This document shows positions 1 to 7,447 of a stretch of DNA of 14,613 nucleotides, piece by piece (position 1 is the first letter of the stretch; every line of letters starts with the position of its first letter). The DNA comes from Chloroflexota bacterium (GTDB taxonomy: Bacteria; Chloroflexota; Anaerolineae; Anaerolineales; UBA4823), in contig JAEWYL010000012.1 of the NCBI GenBank assembly GCA_023395675.1, positions 1 through 14,613 on the forward strand, given 5' to 3'. The notes beneath the pieces are model-generated. The model had not been told where the DNA came from, searched no databases, and saw only the letters and a list, made by a program, of their open reading frames with translations. Position numbers and translations under genes: made by a program.

Positions 1-53
1 GGCTGCGCCCACCCCACCTACCCGCATTTTTCTTTATCCCCCGGTACGGGAGC

Positions 54-120
54 GCGCGTGCTGCGCGGCGAGCGCGTGCTGCGCGGCGAGCGCGTGCTGC
101 GCGGCGAGCGCGTGCTCCGC
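54..120. repeat. 18-bp tandem repeat, three full copies plus a partial fourth
   Basis: The unit GCGCGTGCTGCGCGGCGA is repeated exactly at 54-71, 72-89 and 90-107. A fourth copy starts at 108 and diverges after about 10 bases. The array is flanked by GGGAGC (48-53) and GCTCCC (122-127), which are inverse complements, so the whole block could also fold as one element. No credible coding frame runs through it. It sits in the 288-bp non-coding stretch before the diguanylate cyclase gene. Its role is unknown. Confidence 0.9.
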
Positions 121-131
121 AGCTCCCGCTT

Positions 132-161
132 GAGGGTCCCGCCCTCTATTTTTCATTTTTT
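132..161 (+). terminator. weak intrinsic terminator
   Basis: The arms GAGGG (132-136) and CCCTC (142-146) form a 5-bp stem with a 5-nt loop. A T-rich tract follows at 147-161 (TATTTTTCATTTTTT). It would end a plus-strand transcript entering from outside the window. The stem is short, so efficiency is uncertain. Confidence 0.45.
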
Positions 162-288
162 CATTACAAAAATGCAAATGGAGAGGCAAATCTTGTTTTT
201 TTCTCATCTAATAGTACTTAAGTAATGCTAAAATTGGTCGATATCTATCGCAAGGATACCTTCGCTCAGCAGCACACCGCCCCGGACT

Positions 289-1656
289 ATGAAGCAACTC
301 GACCAGTCGAAAAGACACGTCCAATTTCTCTTCTCCGCAAACCGGCTGCCCTGGTGGGGCAAATTGTCTGCCATGGCGGCCTCCCTGCTCCTGTACGCGG
401 CGGCGCTGCCCTATCTTTACCAGGCCTACCGGTTCGCCTCGCTGCTGCCCGCCCTGCTCCCGGTGTTTTTGGGAGTGTGGCTCTACGGCTTCTGGGGCGG
501 TATCCTATCCAGCCTCATCTCCGCCCTCCTGTGCTTCAACCTGATTGACCCGCTGCCGGAACAGGCTTTCCAGTTCCTGATCAACACCGGGGGCATCCTG
601 GGGTTTATCTTCCTGGCTTTCTCCGGGGCGGTGACCGGCTGGCTGCGGGATATGCTGGTGGGCAGCCGGCAGGAACAGCAGAGCCTGAAGCGCTCCGAGG
701 CCAAATACCGCACCATCTACCGCATCTCCGCCGCGGCGCAGAGCGCGCCAAACCTGGACGAGCTCTTCCAATCCATCCACGCCGCCCTGTGCGAAGTGCT
801 GAGGGCGGATAATTTTTATATCGCCCTCTACGATATGGCCCGGGGAGAGCTGACCTTCCCCTATTTCCAGGACGAAGTGGACCCGCCTCCGGAGGCGAAG
901 CAGCTCGGGAGAGGGCTGACGGAGTACGTGCTGCGCACCGGCCGGCCCCTGCTCGCCCCGCCGGAGAGGATGGAAGAGCTGCAGAAGAAGGGGCTGGTCG
1001 AGCCGGCCGGGTCGCCCTGCGTGGACTGGGTGGGGGTGCCGCTCTACACCGGCGGGCAGCCCACCGGCGTGATGGTGCTGCAAAGCTACAGCAAGCAGGT
1101 GCGTTTCTCGGAGGAGGAGTTGAATTTCCTCATTTTCGTCTCCGAACAGGTCGCCATGGCGATCGAACGCAAGCAGGCGGAGGAGAAGCTGAAGTACCTG
1201 AGCATCCACGACGCCCTGACGGGGCTGTATAACCGGGCCTATTTTGAGGACGAGATGAACCGCCTGGAGGGGAGCCGCCAGTTCCCGGTCAGCCTGATCA
1301 TGGTGGACCTGAACGGGTTGAAGCGGGTGAACGACCAGCTCGGGCACCCGGCAGGGGACGACCTGCTGCGCCGCACAGCCCAGGTGCTGCGCAGCGCCTT
1401 CCGCTCGGAGGATGGGGTGGCGCGCATCGGCGGGGATGAGTTTGCGGTGGTGCTGCCGCGGGTGGAGGCGCAGGCGGCCATCCTGGCGGTCAACCGCATC
1501 CGGGCGGCGGTGCGCAAGCACAACGCCGAACACCCCGAGCTGGAGCTCAGCCTCTCGATCGGCGCTTCCACGGTGGAGAAGGGCGTGCCGCTCTCGGAGG
1601 CCTTCCGCGAGGCCGACCGGCGGATGTATCTGGACAAAGTCAGGCGTCCCGATTAG
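289..1656 (+). CDS. membrane-anchored GAF-GGDEF diguanylate cyclase
   Basis: Predicted to make the second messenger c-di-GMP from two GTP at the inner face of the membrane. Residues about 26-118 contain three or four hydrophobic segments, resembling a small KdpD/DUF4118-type membrane sensor. A GAF-like ligand-binding region follows at about 150-295. The GGDEF domain covers about 300-455. Its active-site loop is an intact GGDEF at 381-385, preceded by the DALTGLYNR signature at about 308-316. An RxxD product-inhibition site (RSED, 372-375) lies exactly five residues before GGDEF, so feedback control by c-di-GMP is expected. No EAL or HD-GYP phosphodiesterase is attached. The ATG at 289 is the only usable start, because an in-frame stop lies at 223-225 and no alternative start codon occurs between. 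No clear Shine-Dalgarno is visible. The sensed ligand cannot be read from sequence. Confidence 0.93.
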   Translation: MKQLDQSKRHVQFLFSANRLPWWGKLSAMAASLLLYAAALPYLYQAYRFASLLPALLPVFLGVWLYGFWGGILSSLISALLCFNLIDPLPEQAFQFLINTGGILGFIFLAFSGAVTGWLRDMLVGSRQEQQSLKRSEAKYRTIYRISAAAQSAPNLDELFQSIHAALCEVLRADNFYIALYDMARGELTFPYFQDEVDPPPEAKQLGRGLTEYVLRTGRPLLAPPERMEELQKKGLVEPAGSPCVDWVGVPLYTGGQPTGVMVLQSYSKQVRFSEEELNFLIFVSEQVAMAIERKQAEEKLKYLSIHDALTGLYNRAYFEDEMNRLEGSRQFPVSLIMVDLNGLKRVNDQLGHPAGDDLLRRTAQVLRSAFRSEDGVARIGGDEFAVVLPRVEAQAAILAVNRIRAAVRKHNAEHPELELSLSIGASTVEKGVPLSEAFREADRRMYLDKVRRPD

Positions 1657-1871
1657 ACGGCACGGCCTGCCGCCCCCCTCACCCCCGCGGCTGCCGGGCG
1701 GCACAAATTCCCCGTTTTGAACTACAATTAATCCTCCGGAGCGGTTTACTCGAACGGGACTCAGGCAGCTGGAAGGGAGTCGAGGGTTTCTTGCAGCCCG
1801 CACCCAACCCATGCTTCCCCGAACTGCTAACTCCGATCCTGTTCTACATTCAAGCTTTCACAGGAGGCCTC

Positions 1872-2258
1872 ATGTCTGCCGATATTTCCGCCATGCTCGA
1901 CCAGCTCGCGAATTTCTACGCCCAGCGCGACGTCCTGGCGCTGCAGAAGCAGGAGCTCATCGACCAGATCCTGACCCCCGAGATTAAAGCCCGCCTGGAG
2001 GAGATCGAGACCGAGTTCGCCGGACGCCTGGAGAGCGTGGAGGAGAATATCACCCGGCTCGAAGCCGAGGTCCGGGATGAAGCCCTGCGCCACGGCGCCT
2101 CGGTAAAGGGGTCGTTCTTGAAAGCGGTGTGGAACCGGGGCCGGGTGAGCTGGGATACGCGCGGGATGGAGCGCTACTCGCAGGAGCACCCCGAAATCCT
2201 GGCTTTCCGCAAGCAGGGCCAGCCCTATATCAGCATTATCAAAGTCGAGGGACTGTAA
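1872..2258 (+). CDS. small coiled-coil protein of unknown function, faintly Gam-like
   Basis: A 128-residue protein. The start is the ATG at 1872, because a strong AGGAGG (1862-1867) stands 4 nt before it; a longer in-frame reading from TTG at 1791 lacks such a site. Residues about 5-75 are charged and heptad-like (many E, L, R, Q), predicting an antiparallel helical hairpin. The last 50 residues form a compact C-terminal part with the motif RGRVSWDTRGMERY and an HPEILAFRK segment. A helical hairpin followed by a G-x-V-S-W strand recalls phage Mu Gam, a DNA-end-binding nuclease inhibitor. That resemblance is my impression of the architecture, not an established match. No phage genes are nearby. 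It lies 215 bp after the cyclase gene and converges on the WD40 gene. Confidence 0.8.
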   Translation: MSADISAMLDQLANFYAQRDVLALQKQELIDQILTPEIKARLEEIETEFAGRLESVEENITRLEAEVRDEALRHGASVKGSFLKAVWNRGRVSWDTRGMERYSQEHPEILAFRKQGQPYISIIKVEGL

Positions 2259-2268
2259 AACCGGGGCA

Positions 2269-2284
2269 GCCCGCCCCAGCGGGC
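2269..2284. terminator. hairpin between convergent genes
   Basis: GCCCGC (2269-2274) and GCGGGC (2279-2284) make a perfect 6-bp stem with a CCCA loop. It fills the 27-bp gap between the stop codons at 2258 and 2286. On the minus strand a TTTT run follows about 8 nt later; on the plus strand there is no T tract. It may be a modest bidirectional terminator. Confidence 0.4.
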
Positions 2285-2285
2285 G

Positions 2286-3524
2286 CTATTCCCCGGCCGG
2301 CGGCAGGCCCCACAGGCGGATATCCCCCTCCAGGCCCCAGGAGGCCAGCAGGGAGCCGCCGGGCGAGAAGGACACCCCGCTGACCGGCCCGCGGTGGCCG
2401 TTCAGGATCGCCAGGTTGACCCCGTCGTAGACGCGCCACAGGCGGATGGTTCCGTCGGCGGAGGCGGAGGCCAGCAGCCCGCCCGAGGGCGCGGCCGCGA
2501 TGCCGGTCACGCCCCACTCGTGCCCCGACAGGATGCGGCGGATGCGGCGCGTGTTGGCCTTCCAGAGCACCACCCGCCCGTCCCAGGAGCCGGTCGCCAG
2601 CGTGCCCCCGCCGGGCATGAAGGCCAGGTCGCTCACCCAGTTCCCGTGCCCCTCCAGCACCCGCATAAGCCTGCCGTCCGCCGCCCACCACAGGCGCACG
2701 CTGCCGTCGTCCGCCCCGGAGGCCAGGTACAGGCCGCTGGGGGCGAACTGGACGGCCCGCAGGCCGGCCAGGTGCCCGCGCAGCTCGTGCAGCAGCGCGC
2801 CGTTATCCTGGCTCCACAGCCGCAGGCCGCCGTCCTGGGAGGCGGCGGCGATCAGGCGGCCGTTGGGCGAGAAGGCCACGCCGGTCACCTCCCCGCCGTG
2901 CCCCTCCAGGCGGTAAAGCAGGGAGCCGTCCGCCACCCGCCACACGCTCACCACCCCATCTTCCCCACCCGAGGCGACCAGACCGCCGCGGACAGAAAAG
3001 GCCGCGCTGAGCTGGGGCGAAGCGGCCTCCAGCAGGTGGGTGCGGGTCAGGTTCTCCACTGCGAAGAGGGCCAGCCCGTCTTCCACCGCCGCAGCCAGGC
3101 GCGTCCCGTCCGGAGACCAGGCCACCTGGCGCGCCCCCACTTCCTGCAGCCAGGCCAGTTGGGTGAGCACCCCGGCGCTGCCGGGGTTGATGAGCCCGCC
3201 GGTCTCCGGCAGCGGGTCGCCAAGGCGGGCCAGGTCGGGCTCCTCGGGGGCAGGCGTTGGCGTGGGGGTGGGCGTGTGGGCCGGCAGGCGGGCGGGGGTA
3301 GGGGTGGGGGTAGGTGAAGCCGGCAGGGCTGCGGTGGGCGAGGCTGCCGGGCCGGCGCTGGGGGAGGGGGCGAGCCCGGTCGCGGCGTTCAGGCCGGCGG
3401 CGGTTGCGGGCGCGGCGGTCTCCAGGGGCGCCGGGTCGGGGTCCGGCGCGCAGGCGCTCAGGCACAGGAGCAGCAGGAGCAAGCCAATGCCCCTGGCGAA
3501 GGCGGTAGCGGCCCGTTTTTCCAT
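2286..3524 (-). CDS. WD40-repeat lipoprotein (seven-bladed propeller)
   Basis: A 412-residue secreted, lipid-anchored protein. The N-terminus has a basic start, a hydrophobic Leu-rich stretch and a lipobox LSAC (Cys at about residue 25), so cleavage by signal peptidase II is expected. Residues about 28-95 are a low-complexity linker of Ala, Pro, Thr and Ser with PTPTPTP runs. This is a flexible spacer holding the C-terminal domain off the membrane. The rest contains seven WD40-type repeats, several starting with GH and ending in RLW, VLW or VW, enough for one closed propeller. WD40 propellers are protein-binding scaffolds; the partner is unknown. The start lies 1 bp after the PP2C stop codon, so the two are probably co-translated. 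Because the lipoprotein is extracytoplasmic and the phosphatase cytoplasmic, any functional link must be indirect. Confidence 0.9.
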   Translation of the reverse strand: MEKRAATAFARGIGLLLLLLCLSACAPDPDPAPLETAAPATAAGLNAATGLAPSPSAGPAASPTAALPASPTPTPTPARLPAHTPTPTPTPAPEEPDLARLGDPLPETGGLINPGSAGVLTQLAWLQEVGARQVAWSPDGTRLAAAVEDGLALFAVENLTRTHLLEAASPQLSAAFSVRGGLVASGGEDGVVSVWRVADGSLLYRLEGHGGEVTGVAFSPNGRLIAAASQDGGLRLWSQDNGALLHELRGHLAGLRAVQFAPSGLYLASGADDGSVRLWWAADGRLMRVLEGHGNWVSDLAFMPGGGTLATGSWDGRVVLWKANTRRIRRILSGHEWGVTGIAAAPSGGLLASASADGTIRLWRVYDGVNLAILNGHRGPVSGVSFSPGGSLLASWGLEGDIRLWGLPPAGE

Positions 3525-3525
3525 C

Positions 3526-4365
3526 TCAGTCTGAGACCTTCACCACCACCACGCCGATATTGTCCTCGCCGCCGGCGAGCTTGGCCGCCTGGACCAGGGC
3601 CTCGCAGGCCTGGTGGGGCTCCTCGGCTTTCTCGATCAGGCGGGCGAGGATGCGCCCCTCGCGCACCATCTCCCACAGCCCGTCGGAACAGAGCAGCAGG
3701 GCGTCCCCCGCCTGCAGGGTCTCGACAAAGATATCCACCGGCACCTCTTCCTTCTGGCCCAGGGAACGGTAGATGATATTGCGCTGGGGGTGCACGAAGA
3801 TGTCTTCAGGGCGGATCTGCCCGGCCGCGGCCAGGGTCGCCACCAGGGAATGGTCGTGGGTGATCTGCCTCAGGCTGCGGGCGCGCAGCAGATAGGTGCG
3901 GCTGTCGCCCACGTTGGCGATTACCGCCCGCCCGCCCCGCACCAGCGCCATGCTCAGGGTGGTCCCCGCGCCGGCTGCCTCTTCCGGATGGCGCAGGGCG
4001 TATTCGTAAACCACGCGGTTGGCGCGCTGCACGGCTTTCCAGATGCGGGTCTCCAGCTCGTGCGAGGGGGAGGCCACGGTCAGCGCCTCGCCGTCGGGGG
4101 CCGGGTCCGGCGTTTTCGAGGAGAGGACGGCGGTGCTGCGCGGGTCCGGGGGTTCGAGCACATCCGCCAGCTCCTGCTTGAGGGTCTCCACAGCCCAAAA
4201 GCTGGCGCACTCCCCGCCCAGGTGCCCGCCCATCCCATCGCAGACGATAAACAGCCCGCCCGGCTCCTGGCCGGAGACCGACACCACCTGCGCGTATGCG
4301 CTGTCCTCGTTCGATTCCCGTTCCAGACCGGGATCGGTCACGGCTGCCGCTGCCAACCGGATCAT
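3526..4365 (-). CDS. PP2C-family Ser/Thr protein phosphatase
   Basis: A 279-residue metal-dependent (PPM/PP2C) phosphatase, cytoplasmic, expected to remove phosphate from Ser/Thr residues placed by Hanks-type kinases. All core motifs are present: NED at 19-21, DGMGG at 43-47, GAGTT at about 132-136, GDSR at 153-156, THDHS at about 169-173, SDGL at 227-230, and the final metal-binding D268-N269. Length and order match the bacterial Stp1/PrpC class. An insert rich in Pro and Asp at about 70-100 is longer than in minimal members. The ATG at 4365 has a GGAGG Shine-Dalgarno 7 nt upstream. The WD40 lipoprotein gene follows after 1 bp, and the FHA gene lies 131 bp upstream. No kinase gene is in the window. 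Confidence 0.95.
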   Translation of the reverse strand: MIRLAAAAVTDPGLERESNEDSAYAQVVSVSGQEPGGLFIVCDGMGGHLGGECASFWAVETLKQELADVLEPPDPRSTAVLSSKTPDPAPDGEALTVASPSHELETRIWKAVQRANRVVYEYALRHPEEAAGAGTTLSMALVRGGRAVIANVGDSRTYLLRARSLRQITHDHSLVATLAAAGQIRPEDIFVHPQRNIIYRSLGQKEEVPVDIFVETLQAGDALLLCSDGLWEMVREGRILARLIEKAEEPHQACEALVQAAKLAGGEDNIGVVVVKVSD

Positions 4366-4377
4366 AAGCCCGCCTCC

Positions 4378-4397
4378 AAAAAATGCCGCACCTGCGG
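4378..4397 (-). terminator. hairpin plus T run just before the PP2C ribosome site
   Basis: Read on the minus strand, CCGCA-GG-TGCGG (4397-4386; realistically a 4-bp stem with a tetraloop) is followed by CATTTTTT (T run at 4383-4378). The PP2C GGAGG begins at the next base. It could terminate FHA-gene transcripts or act as a partial attenuator before the PP2C-WD40 pair. The short stem keeps confidence low. Confidence 0.35.
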
Positions 4398-4496
4398 TGG
4401 AGTAATATCTATGCGCAGTTCAGGGAAGGCTGTGCGTGTATTTTGCGAGCGTAAGGCGCACAATACATTTGCAACCCCTCCCTGCTGCGAACCGTC

Positions 4497-4952
4497 TTAT
4501 TTGTAATAGACCAGGGCCAGGTTACCCAGGCGGATTTCATCCCCATCCCGCAGCGGATAGAGCCGCCCGGGCTGGAGCCGCTGCCGGTTCAAAAAGGTAA
4601 AATTGGTGCTGTTGAGGTCTTCGAGAAAGACGCCCTCTGCCTTCAGCACCAGGCGGGCGTGGCGGCGCGAAACGCCCCCGGCGCCGCCCCCATGCGTGCT
4701 CAGGTCAATCTCCGGGTAAACCCCGCCGACCGGATCGGCCCGCCCGATGAGCAGTTCCCCGGCTCCGGCCTGGAGGGGGAGGCTGAGATCGCATTCGACC
4801 AGCACCAGGCGTCCCGGGCCGGTAGAGGCGCTCCCCGGCAGGGTCTCCGCCGGGGAGGAGGGCGGGGCAGAGGCCGCCAGCACGCCCCCACAATGAGGGC
4901 AGATATCCGCCCCTTCTTGAACTGGCTGGTTGCAGAATGAACAGGTGATCAT
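4497..4952 (-). CDS. zinc-ribbon FHA-domain protein
   Basis: A 151-residue protein. Residues 1-23 are a zinc ribbon with C4-x2-C7 and C18-x2-C21. A linker rich in Pro, Ala and Ser spans about 25-47. An FHA domain, which binds phosphothreonine peptides, covers about 48-151. Its recognition residues are visible: GR at 70-71, SRRH at 95-98 and LNSTN at 113-117; the usual N-G-T is replaced by N-S-T. The start is the ATG at 4952, with GGAG about 5 nt upstream. A longer open frame runs back to 5303, but it overlaps the next gene and its translation there is out-of-frame shadow. The gene lies between the helicase operon and the PP2C gene and has its own promoter region. It probably reads Thr phosphorylation that the neighbouring phosphatase removes. 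Confidence 0.92.
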   Translation of the reverse strand: MITCSFCNQPVQEGADICPHCGGVLAASAPPSSPAETLPGSASTGPGRLVLVECDLSLPLQAGAGELLIGRADPVGGVYPEIDLSTHGGGAGGVSRRHARLVLKAEGVFLEDLNSTNFTFLNRQRLQPGRLYPLRDGDEIRLGNLALVYYK

Positions 4953-5003
4953 CGTCGCTCCGGCGCCCTCTTCTTCCTGTAAGTTTTCAGATCTGGTTCT
5001 TCT

Positions 5004-5009
5004 ATTATA
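5004..5009 (-). promoter_or_regulatory. proximal -10 box for the FHA gene
   Basis: A perfect TATAAT on the minus strand, 51 bp before the FHA start codon. Seventeen bases upstream is TTCGCC, a poor -35. The inverted repeat at 5019-5053 overlaps the -35 region, so an activator or repressor site is plausible. Confidence 0.55.
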
Positions 5010-5018
5010 CGTGCGTAC

Positions 5019-5053
5019 GGGATAAGGGCGAACTCCAAACGACTGCTTATCCC
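5019..5053. promoter_or_regulatory. inverted repeat GGGATAAG-19 nt-CTTATCCC, candidate operator
   Basis: The arms at 5019-5026 and 5046-5053 are perfectly complementary over 8 bp, with 27 bp between their centres. The repeat sits between the two TATAAT boxes in front of the FHA gene. It is just downstream of the distal box and covers the -35 zone of the proximal one. It could be a dimeric regulator site or a leader hairpin of the distal transcript. No known regulator box is recognised. Confidence 0.5.
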
Positions 5054-5064
5054 CTGCTGGCTTT

Positions 5065-5070
5065 ATTATA
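5065..5070 (-). promoter_or_regulatory. distal -10 box for the FHA gene
   Basis: A second perfect TATAAT on the minus strand, 25 bp after the end of the upstream 769-residue gene. The -35 candidate (TTTCCT, 16-bp spacer) is weak. It supports the FHA gene being transcribed separately from the helicase operon. Confidence 0.45.
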
Positions 5071-5094
5071 GAGGATTTCGGCAATAAGGAAAGC

Positions 5095-7404
5095 TCACGT
5101 TCTGCGCAGGGGCAGGCCGCGCTCCTCCAGGAGCGCCTGCAGCTTTTCCAGGTCTTTCGGGCGCACGCGCACCAGCCGGAGCGTCTCGCCGGGTTTGAAC
5201 TTGCGCAGCAGGGGGCCAACTTCCTCGTCCGCCAGCAGTTCCTGGAGAATGTTCTCGCTCTCCAGCTCGAGCAGGAAAGTCTGCTCCAGCGAGGCGTTGC
5301 CATAATAGCCCGCCCAGGCCCGGATGCGCCGGGCGGCCTTCTCGGAGAGGGGCTCGCCGCTGATCTCCTCCAGGGTCTCGATCACCTGCCCGGCCTCCAA
5401 CCCCCCGGCGGCGGCGCGGCGCAGGCTCTGCGCCGTCACCCGGTAGCCACCCTCCTCCGGATCGGCGAAGGGCGCCAGGTAGCCGTGCAGGTACAGGTCC
5501 GGCAGGGGGACGGCAAAACGCAGGCGCAGGGCCTGGGGCTCCTCCAGCAGGGTGATCGAGCGCGGGCGGGGCCGGCTTTCACCCCGGTGCACCAGGGGAA
5601 GCTGGTCGTGCTGGTAGAGCTTGCGCACAACTTCGCCCAGCCTGGGGCTGCGCACCTGCGCCAGGCGCGGCTCGAAGCGCCGCCCGAGGGCTGCTTCCAG
5701 GTCGGGGCTTTCCAGCAGGGAGTCCAGCTCCTGCGGATCCGCGGCGTGCACCAGCTTAAGGCCGGGGTAAACCCGGATGCGCTCGTGCAGGGCCTGCCAC
5801 TCCTCCAGGGTGCGGCGCACGTTCGCGGGCAGGGGCGAGCCGGTGAGGGCTTCCAGGTGGGCGCGGATGCGGTCCACCCCCCAGCCAACCCGCTGGGCGG
5901 CATAGACGGAGGCGCGCGTCAGGCGGAACTCGGACACGCGCTCGGAGGCCACACGCTCGGCGAAGCGGCTCAAATCCACCAGCACCGCGTCGCTCACGGG
6001 GTCGAAAGCCATGATGTGGAAGTTGGGCTGGACGATCACCTGCCCGCCCTCCACCGGGATCTCCGGCTGCGGCCCCACGCCCAGCAGCCAGGCCCCGACC
6101 GGGGTGAGGCGGAAAGCGCTCTCCTGCCCGCGGAAGCCCAGGTCCACCAGGCCCATCCAGAACAGGGACTTTGTGATCACATCCCGGATGAAACCGGCCT
6201 CCACCTTACTCCAACCCGCCTCCGCGTCCTGGACGTCGGTAAATTCCCACCCCAGGGGATTGCCCAGCGGCTGGTAGGGGTGCGTGTGGTAAGCGCTGTA
6301 ATAATAGCGGAAGGCCGGGTGCAGGTAGCCGCGGCGGAACAAAAAGTCTCGGTTGACCTCGCCTATGAACTGGATCAGGCCCTCCATGCTCACCCAGTCC
6401 CGGGCCTGTTTCAGATGCACGAGCAGCGCCCGGCGGGCGCCGGCCACCGGCTCGGGGGTGGGCAGGGGCGGGCTGCTGTTGGCCGTGAGTTTCAAGTTGG
6501 GATACCAGGCCAGCTCGTTGGCGATCCCGCCGTTGAGGTACAGGGTAAAGGTGCGCCTTAAGCGCTGGTCGGGGGCCAGGGAGAAGAAGGCGGGGTTGTC
6601 CAGCGCTACCAGCTTGGCGCCGCGCCACTCCACCAGGAGCAGGCGCTCCGCCAGGGCCCGCAGGAGCAGCAGGCGGGGGAAATCGCTCTCCTTTTTGCCG
6701 ACGCCGATCTCCTCCTTCTGCTGCAGGGCGGCATTCAAGCCGCTCAGCGCCCGCTTCTGCAGCAGGCCTTTGGCAGTGACCGGGGCGGGCTGTTCGTGCA
6801 GGTAGCTCCAGTACAGGAAGAGATCGCGCTGGAAGGTGCGCGCCGAGCTCTCCAGCACGCGTTCGACGGCTAATGATGGCAGCTCGGGCGGGGGCGGGGG
6901 AGGCGGGGGCGGAGGCAGGCGCTCCAGAAACATCTCCGGGATGAAATAGTCCTCCTCCAGCTTAAAGCTGAGCAGGGGCGGGGTCCGGACGCTTTCGTCC
7001 GGCTGGTACTCTGCAAAGACCAGCCCCAGGGCCTGCAGGCGGGCCAGGATATCGGGCAGGCTCCTGCCGGCCGGCGCATCCAGTCTGGGCTTGAATTTAT
7101 CATAATGCGCGGCGGTGATCGACTGGGGATCGGCCAGCTTGCGCGCGAACAGCTCGCTCTGGATCTCCAACAGCCGGGCCCTGCCCCCCTGGCGCTGCAG
7201 CAGGTGGATCACGGCCTTTTCGGCCGGGCTCAGGCTCTCCAGGACCGGTTTCAGGCGGTTCAGGTTGCTGAAATGCCCTTCGAGAGCCCGGACCATATTG
7301 ACCTTGAGGCGCGGATTATTGAAAGTAATCTCGTTGTAGCGCGCAAATTCGGCCAAGGTGGGGGCGCTATAGGTATTCAGGATCTCGCTCAGGCCTGTGC
7401 TCAC
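5095..7404 (-). CDS. large XPB-N-like (Helicase_C_3-type) helicase-associated protein
   Basis: A 769-residue cytoplasmic protein with no ATPase motifs of its own. The N-terminal 150 residues are helical and winged-helix-like (SLSPAEKAVIHLLQRQG). Residues 164-173 are ten consecutive prolines, splitting it from a long central helical region. Residues about 452-590 form a module shared with XPB N-termini: VIVQPNFHIMAF, then FRLTRASVYAAQRVGWGVDRI, then LPANVRRTLEEWQ and RIRVYPGLKLV. The arrangement resembles Pfam-type Helicase_C_3 proteins encoded beside bacterial XPB. It is homologous over most of its length to the next gene upstream (7448-9715). The start is GTG at 7404, chosen for the AGGAAAGGG sequence a few bases before it. 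It is the last gene of the four-gene helicase unit, 43 bp after its neighbour. The likely role is a structural partner of XPB in DNA repair (inferred). Confidence 0.85.
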   Translation of the reverse strand: MSTGLSEILNTYSAPTLAEFARYNEITFNNPRLKVNMVRALEGHFSNLNRLKPVLESLSPAEKAVIHLLQRQGGRARLLEIQSELFARKLADPQSITAAHYDKFKPRLDAPAGRSLPDILARLQALGLVFAEYQPDESVRTPPLLSFKLEEDYFIPEMFLERLPPPPPPPPPPELPSLAVERVLESSARTFQRDLFLYWSYLHEQPAPVTAKGLLQKRALSGLNAALQQKEEIGVGKKESDFPRLLLLRALAERLLLVEWRGAKLVALDNPAFFSLAPDQRLRRTFTLYLNGGIANELAWYPNLKLTANSSPPLPTPEPVAGARRALLVHLKQARDWVSMEGLIQFIGEVNRDFLFRRGYLHPAFRYYYSAYHTHPYQPLGNPLGWEFTDVQDAEAGWSKVEAGFIRDVITKSLFWMGLVDLGFRGQESAFRLTPVGAWLLGVGPQPEIPVEGGQVIVQPNFHIMAFDPVSDAVLVDLSRFAERVASERVSEFRLTRASVYAAQRVGWGVDRIRAHLEALTGSPLPANVRRTLEEWQALHERIRVYPGLKLVHAADPQELDSLLESPDLEAALGRRFEPRLAQVRSPRLGEVVRKLYQHDQLPLVHRGESRPRPRSITLLEEPQALRLRFAVPLPDLYLHGYLAPFADPEEGGYRVTAQSLRRAAAGGLEAGQVIETLEEISGEPLSEKAARRIRAWAGYYGNASLEQTFLLELESENILQELLADEEVGPLLRKFKPGETLRLVRVRPKDLEKLQALLEERGLPLRRT

Positions 7405-7447
7405 CGGTCCCTTTCCTGATTATCGAGAGACTGCGCGCGGGCTTGCT

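Noticed and set aside
1..27. Possible minus-strand gene starting at 27 and running off the left edge
   Set aside because: Only nine codons are visible, with no convincing ribosome site; it cannot be supported.
505..1812. Minus-strand open frame (435 codons) opposite the diguanylate cyclase
   Set aside because: Antisense shadow with His/Arg/Gln-rich composition. The cyclase on the other strand has complete domains and motifs.
1791..1871. Longer start (TTG at 1791) for the small coiled-coil protein
   Set aside because: The ATG at 1872 has an ideal AGGAGG; the extra 27 residues are Pro/Cys-containing and do not look part of the domain.
4953..5303. N-terminal extension of the FHA protein to 5303
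   Set aside because: It overlaps the upstream gene in another frame, crosses both TATAAT boxes, and encodes Arg/Ser/Cys-rich shadow sequence before a well-placed ATG with a ribosome site.
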